Made by a program: the position numbers and the translations under genes
The notes under the pieces: generated by a model
The model's input: only the letters and a program-made list of their open reading frames with translations
Told to the model about the DNA's origin: nothing
Database searches by the model: none
NCBI GenBank assembly: GCA_905200265.1
Contig: CAJKJS010000014.1
Coordinates: 1-13,698 of the forward strand
Source of the DNA: an uncultured Oscillospiraceae bacterium
Lineage (GTDB): Bacteria; Bacillota; Clostridia; Oscillospirales; Acutalibacteraceae
Reading direction: 5' to 3'
Length of the DNA: 13,698 nt
Shown here: positions 12,616 to 13,698 of the stretch, piece by piece
Layout: each line of letters opens with the position of its first letter
Position numbering within the stretch: the first letter of the stretch is position 1

Positions 12616-13653
12616 ATGGGCAAAACGGGGGTTTGCACACTGGTACTGGCGGGGATTTTGCTGCTCTTTTCCGGGGCAGCGGCGGACGGGGTGGCCCAGG
12701 GGGTCGATTTGTGCCTGAACGTTTTAATCCCTTCGCTGTTTTTATTTCTCGTATTGGCAGCGAGGGCCGCCCAGCGCCCCCCGAAAAACGGGCGCTGGAT
12801 GGTGCCCACGATCATTCTGCTGAGCTTTACCGGCGGGTATCCGGCCGGGGCCCGCAGTTTATCGCTGCTGCATGAAAAGGGGTTCCTGTCCCGCCGCCAG
12901 TGCGCCTGGCTGTTGTGTGGGTGCGTAAACGCCGGGCCTCCGTTTGTGGTGACGTTCGTGGGGCTTTCGCTTTTGCATAACGAATGGGCGGGGTGGCTGC
13001 TGCTTATCAGCTGCACCCTGGCGGCGCTATTCTCCCTGGGGGTGGGGAACCTTCTTTTCCGCCCGGAACGCGGGTTTTCACTGCAAGCAAACCGGGCGCC
13101 CCTGGCCGCACCGGAAAGTGACACCTGGTTTTCGGCGGTTTCCCAGGGGGCACGATCGCTTTTACAATTGTGTACGCTGGTGGTGGCGTTTTCGGGGATT
13201 TTGTCCGTGCTGCAAAAAGCCGGGCTCTATGATGCCCTAAACGCGCTGCCCGTTTCCCTGCCCGGGTGCGATAACGCCCGGCTGTGCGCGCTGCTATTGG
13301 AAGTGACCACCGGGTGCCGCGCCGCGGTACAGGGGGGCTGCGCCCTGCCGCTACTGGCCTTTGGGCTATCGTTCGGCGGAATCTGCGTACAGTTGCAGGT
13401 CTTTTCGTTTTTCCCCCGGTTCCCGCTGAAAAAAAGCGTATATTTGCTTATTCGCCTTAGCTGCGCGGGGGTGGCGGCTTTGTGCTGCCGGGGGCTACTC
13501 TCTCTATTCCCCCAAACCCTGACAACTTTAGCCCCCCTGCCCTCTTTTCAGGCGGCACAAACCCCCGTGCCGGTGCTGCTACTGACGCTCTTTCTGATTT
13601 TGGCGGCTTTACAGGGCGTACACATTGCCCCCCGCATAAGAGAACGGGTGTAA
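12616..13653 (+). CDS. ylbJ: Sporulation integral membrane protein YlbJ
   Basis: YlbJ is a polytopic membrane protein with a nucleoside-recognition (Gate) fold, required for efficient sporulation and spore cortex formation in B. subtilis. The 345-residue product is very hydrophobic, with about eight to ten membrane segments. It shows family signatures: LNVLIPSLFLFLVLA (34-48), SFTGGYPAGARS (70-81) and CGCVNAGPPFVVTFVG (100-115), and later LLLEVTTGCRAAVQGG. The ATG at 12616 has AAGGGGGT 6 nt upstream; a longer frame back to 12469 runs through yqfC on the other strand and is rejected. It is the only plus-strand gene, divergent from yqfC-yqfD, linking three genes that share the mother-cell sporulation programme. 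Confidence 0.92.
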   Translation: MGKTGVCTLVLAGILLLFSGAAADGVAQGVDLCLNVLIPSLFLFLVLAARAAQRPPKNGRWMVPTIILLSFTGGYPAGARSLSLLHEKGFLSRRQCAWLLCGCVNAGPPFVVTFVGLSLLHNEWAGWLLLISCTLAALFSLGVGNLLFRPERGFSLQANRAPLAAPESDTWFSAVSQGARSLLQLCTLVVAFSGILSVLQKAGLYDALNALPVSLPGCDNARLCALLLEVTTGCRAAVQGGCALPLLAFGLSFGGICVQLQVFSFFPRFPLKKSVYLLIRLSCAGVAALCCRGLLSLFPQTLTTLAPLPSFQAAQTPVPVLLLTLFLILAALQGVHIAPRIRERV

Positions 13654-13658
13654 AGCCC

Positions 13659-13687
13659 TTTTCACGGGCCCGGGTTTGTGGTATGAT
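13659..13687 (+). promoter_or_regulatory. Sigma-A promoter for a gene beyond the right edge
   Basis: -35-like TTTTCA (13659-13664, four of six matches) is followed by a 17-nt spacer and -10 TATGAT (13682-13687). TGG just before the -10 makes an extended -10. It begins 6 nt after the ylbJ stop. The start would be near 13694, so the transcribed gene is outside the window. Confidence 0.6.
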
Positions 13688-13698
13688 AAAAGACAATT

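Noticed and set aside
11814..13124. 436-codon minus-strand ORF
   Set aside because: It crosses yqfD, yqfC and the shared promoter region and runs antisense to ylbJ. Its sequence is low-complexity Gly/Arg/Pro with no recognisable domain.
13654..13681. Terminator after ylbJ
   Set aside because: GCCC/GGGC can pair over only four bases and there is no T-run, so the sequence is better explained as the promoter of the next gene.
1..13698. Mobile element, CRISPR array, tRNA or rRNA gene
   Set aside because: No transposase, regularly spaced repeat, cloverleaf or rRNA-like stretch was found on either strand.

Overview
The window looks like chromosome from an endospore-forming member of the Clostridia, possibly Oscillospirales. 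It carries the Firmicutes cluster yqfC-yqfD-phoH-ybeY-dgkA-era-yqzL-recO, a ylxM-ffh-rpsP-khpA-rimM-trmD cluster, and YlbJ, YqfC and YqfD, which are characteristic of spore formers. By eye the DNA is GC-rich for a Firmicute. No mobile element, tRNA, rRNA or CRISPR array was seen. Coding density is high, and all genes except ylbJ are on the minus strand.

Layout, right to left in the direction of minus-strand transcription. (1) 11063-13653 is a sporulation block. ylbJ (plus) and yqfC-yqfD (minus) diverge from a 113-bp intergenic region that holds an unusually symmetric inverted repeat with promoter-like elements facing both ways. A housekeeping-type promoter at the right edge points out of the window. 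(2) 3900-11028 is a long housekeeping operon. A sigma-A promoter at 11000-11028 precedes phoH-ybeY-dgkA-era-(small ORF)-yqzL-recO-mutS2-ypmS-like, and a strong intrinsic terminator at 3900-3924 ends it. Its products act in 16S rRNA maturation and ribosome assembly (YbeY, Era, probably PhoH), lipid-carrier recycling (DgkA) and DNA or ribosome maintenance (RecO, MutS2). (3) 82-3873 is the SRP/S16 operon. A near-consensus promoter at 3845-3873 drives ylxM-ffh-rpsP-khpA-rimM-trmD, with an intrinsic terminator or attenuator between khpA and rimM. The first 81 bases hold what may be a structured leader of the next gene (often rplS, not visible here).

The genes are mostly conserved and well understood, and I do not see a new multi-gene system. 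The observations that most deserve a second look are non-coding or very small: the mirror-symmetric yqfC/ylbJ promoter region; a hairpin that would hide the era ribosome-binding site; a 137-bp stretch between era and yqzL with an operator-like dyad and a 34-codon ORF; the yqzL/recO overlap; the hairpin at the 5' end of the ylxM-ffh transcript; and the khpA-rimM terminator.
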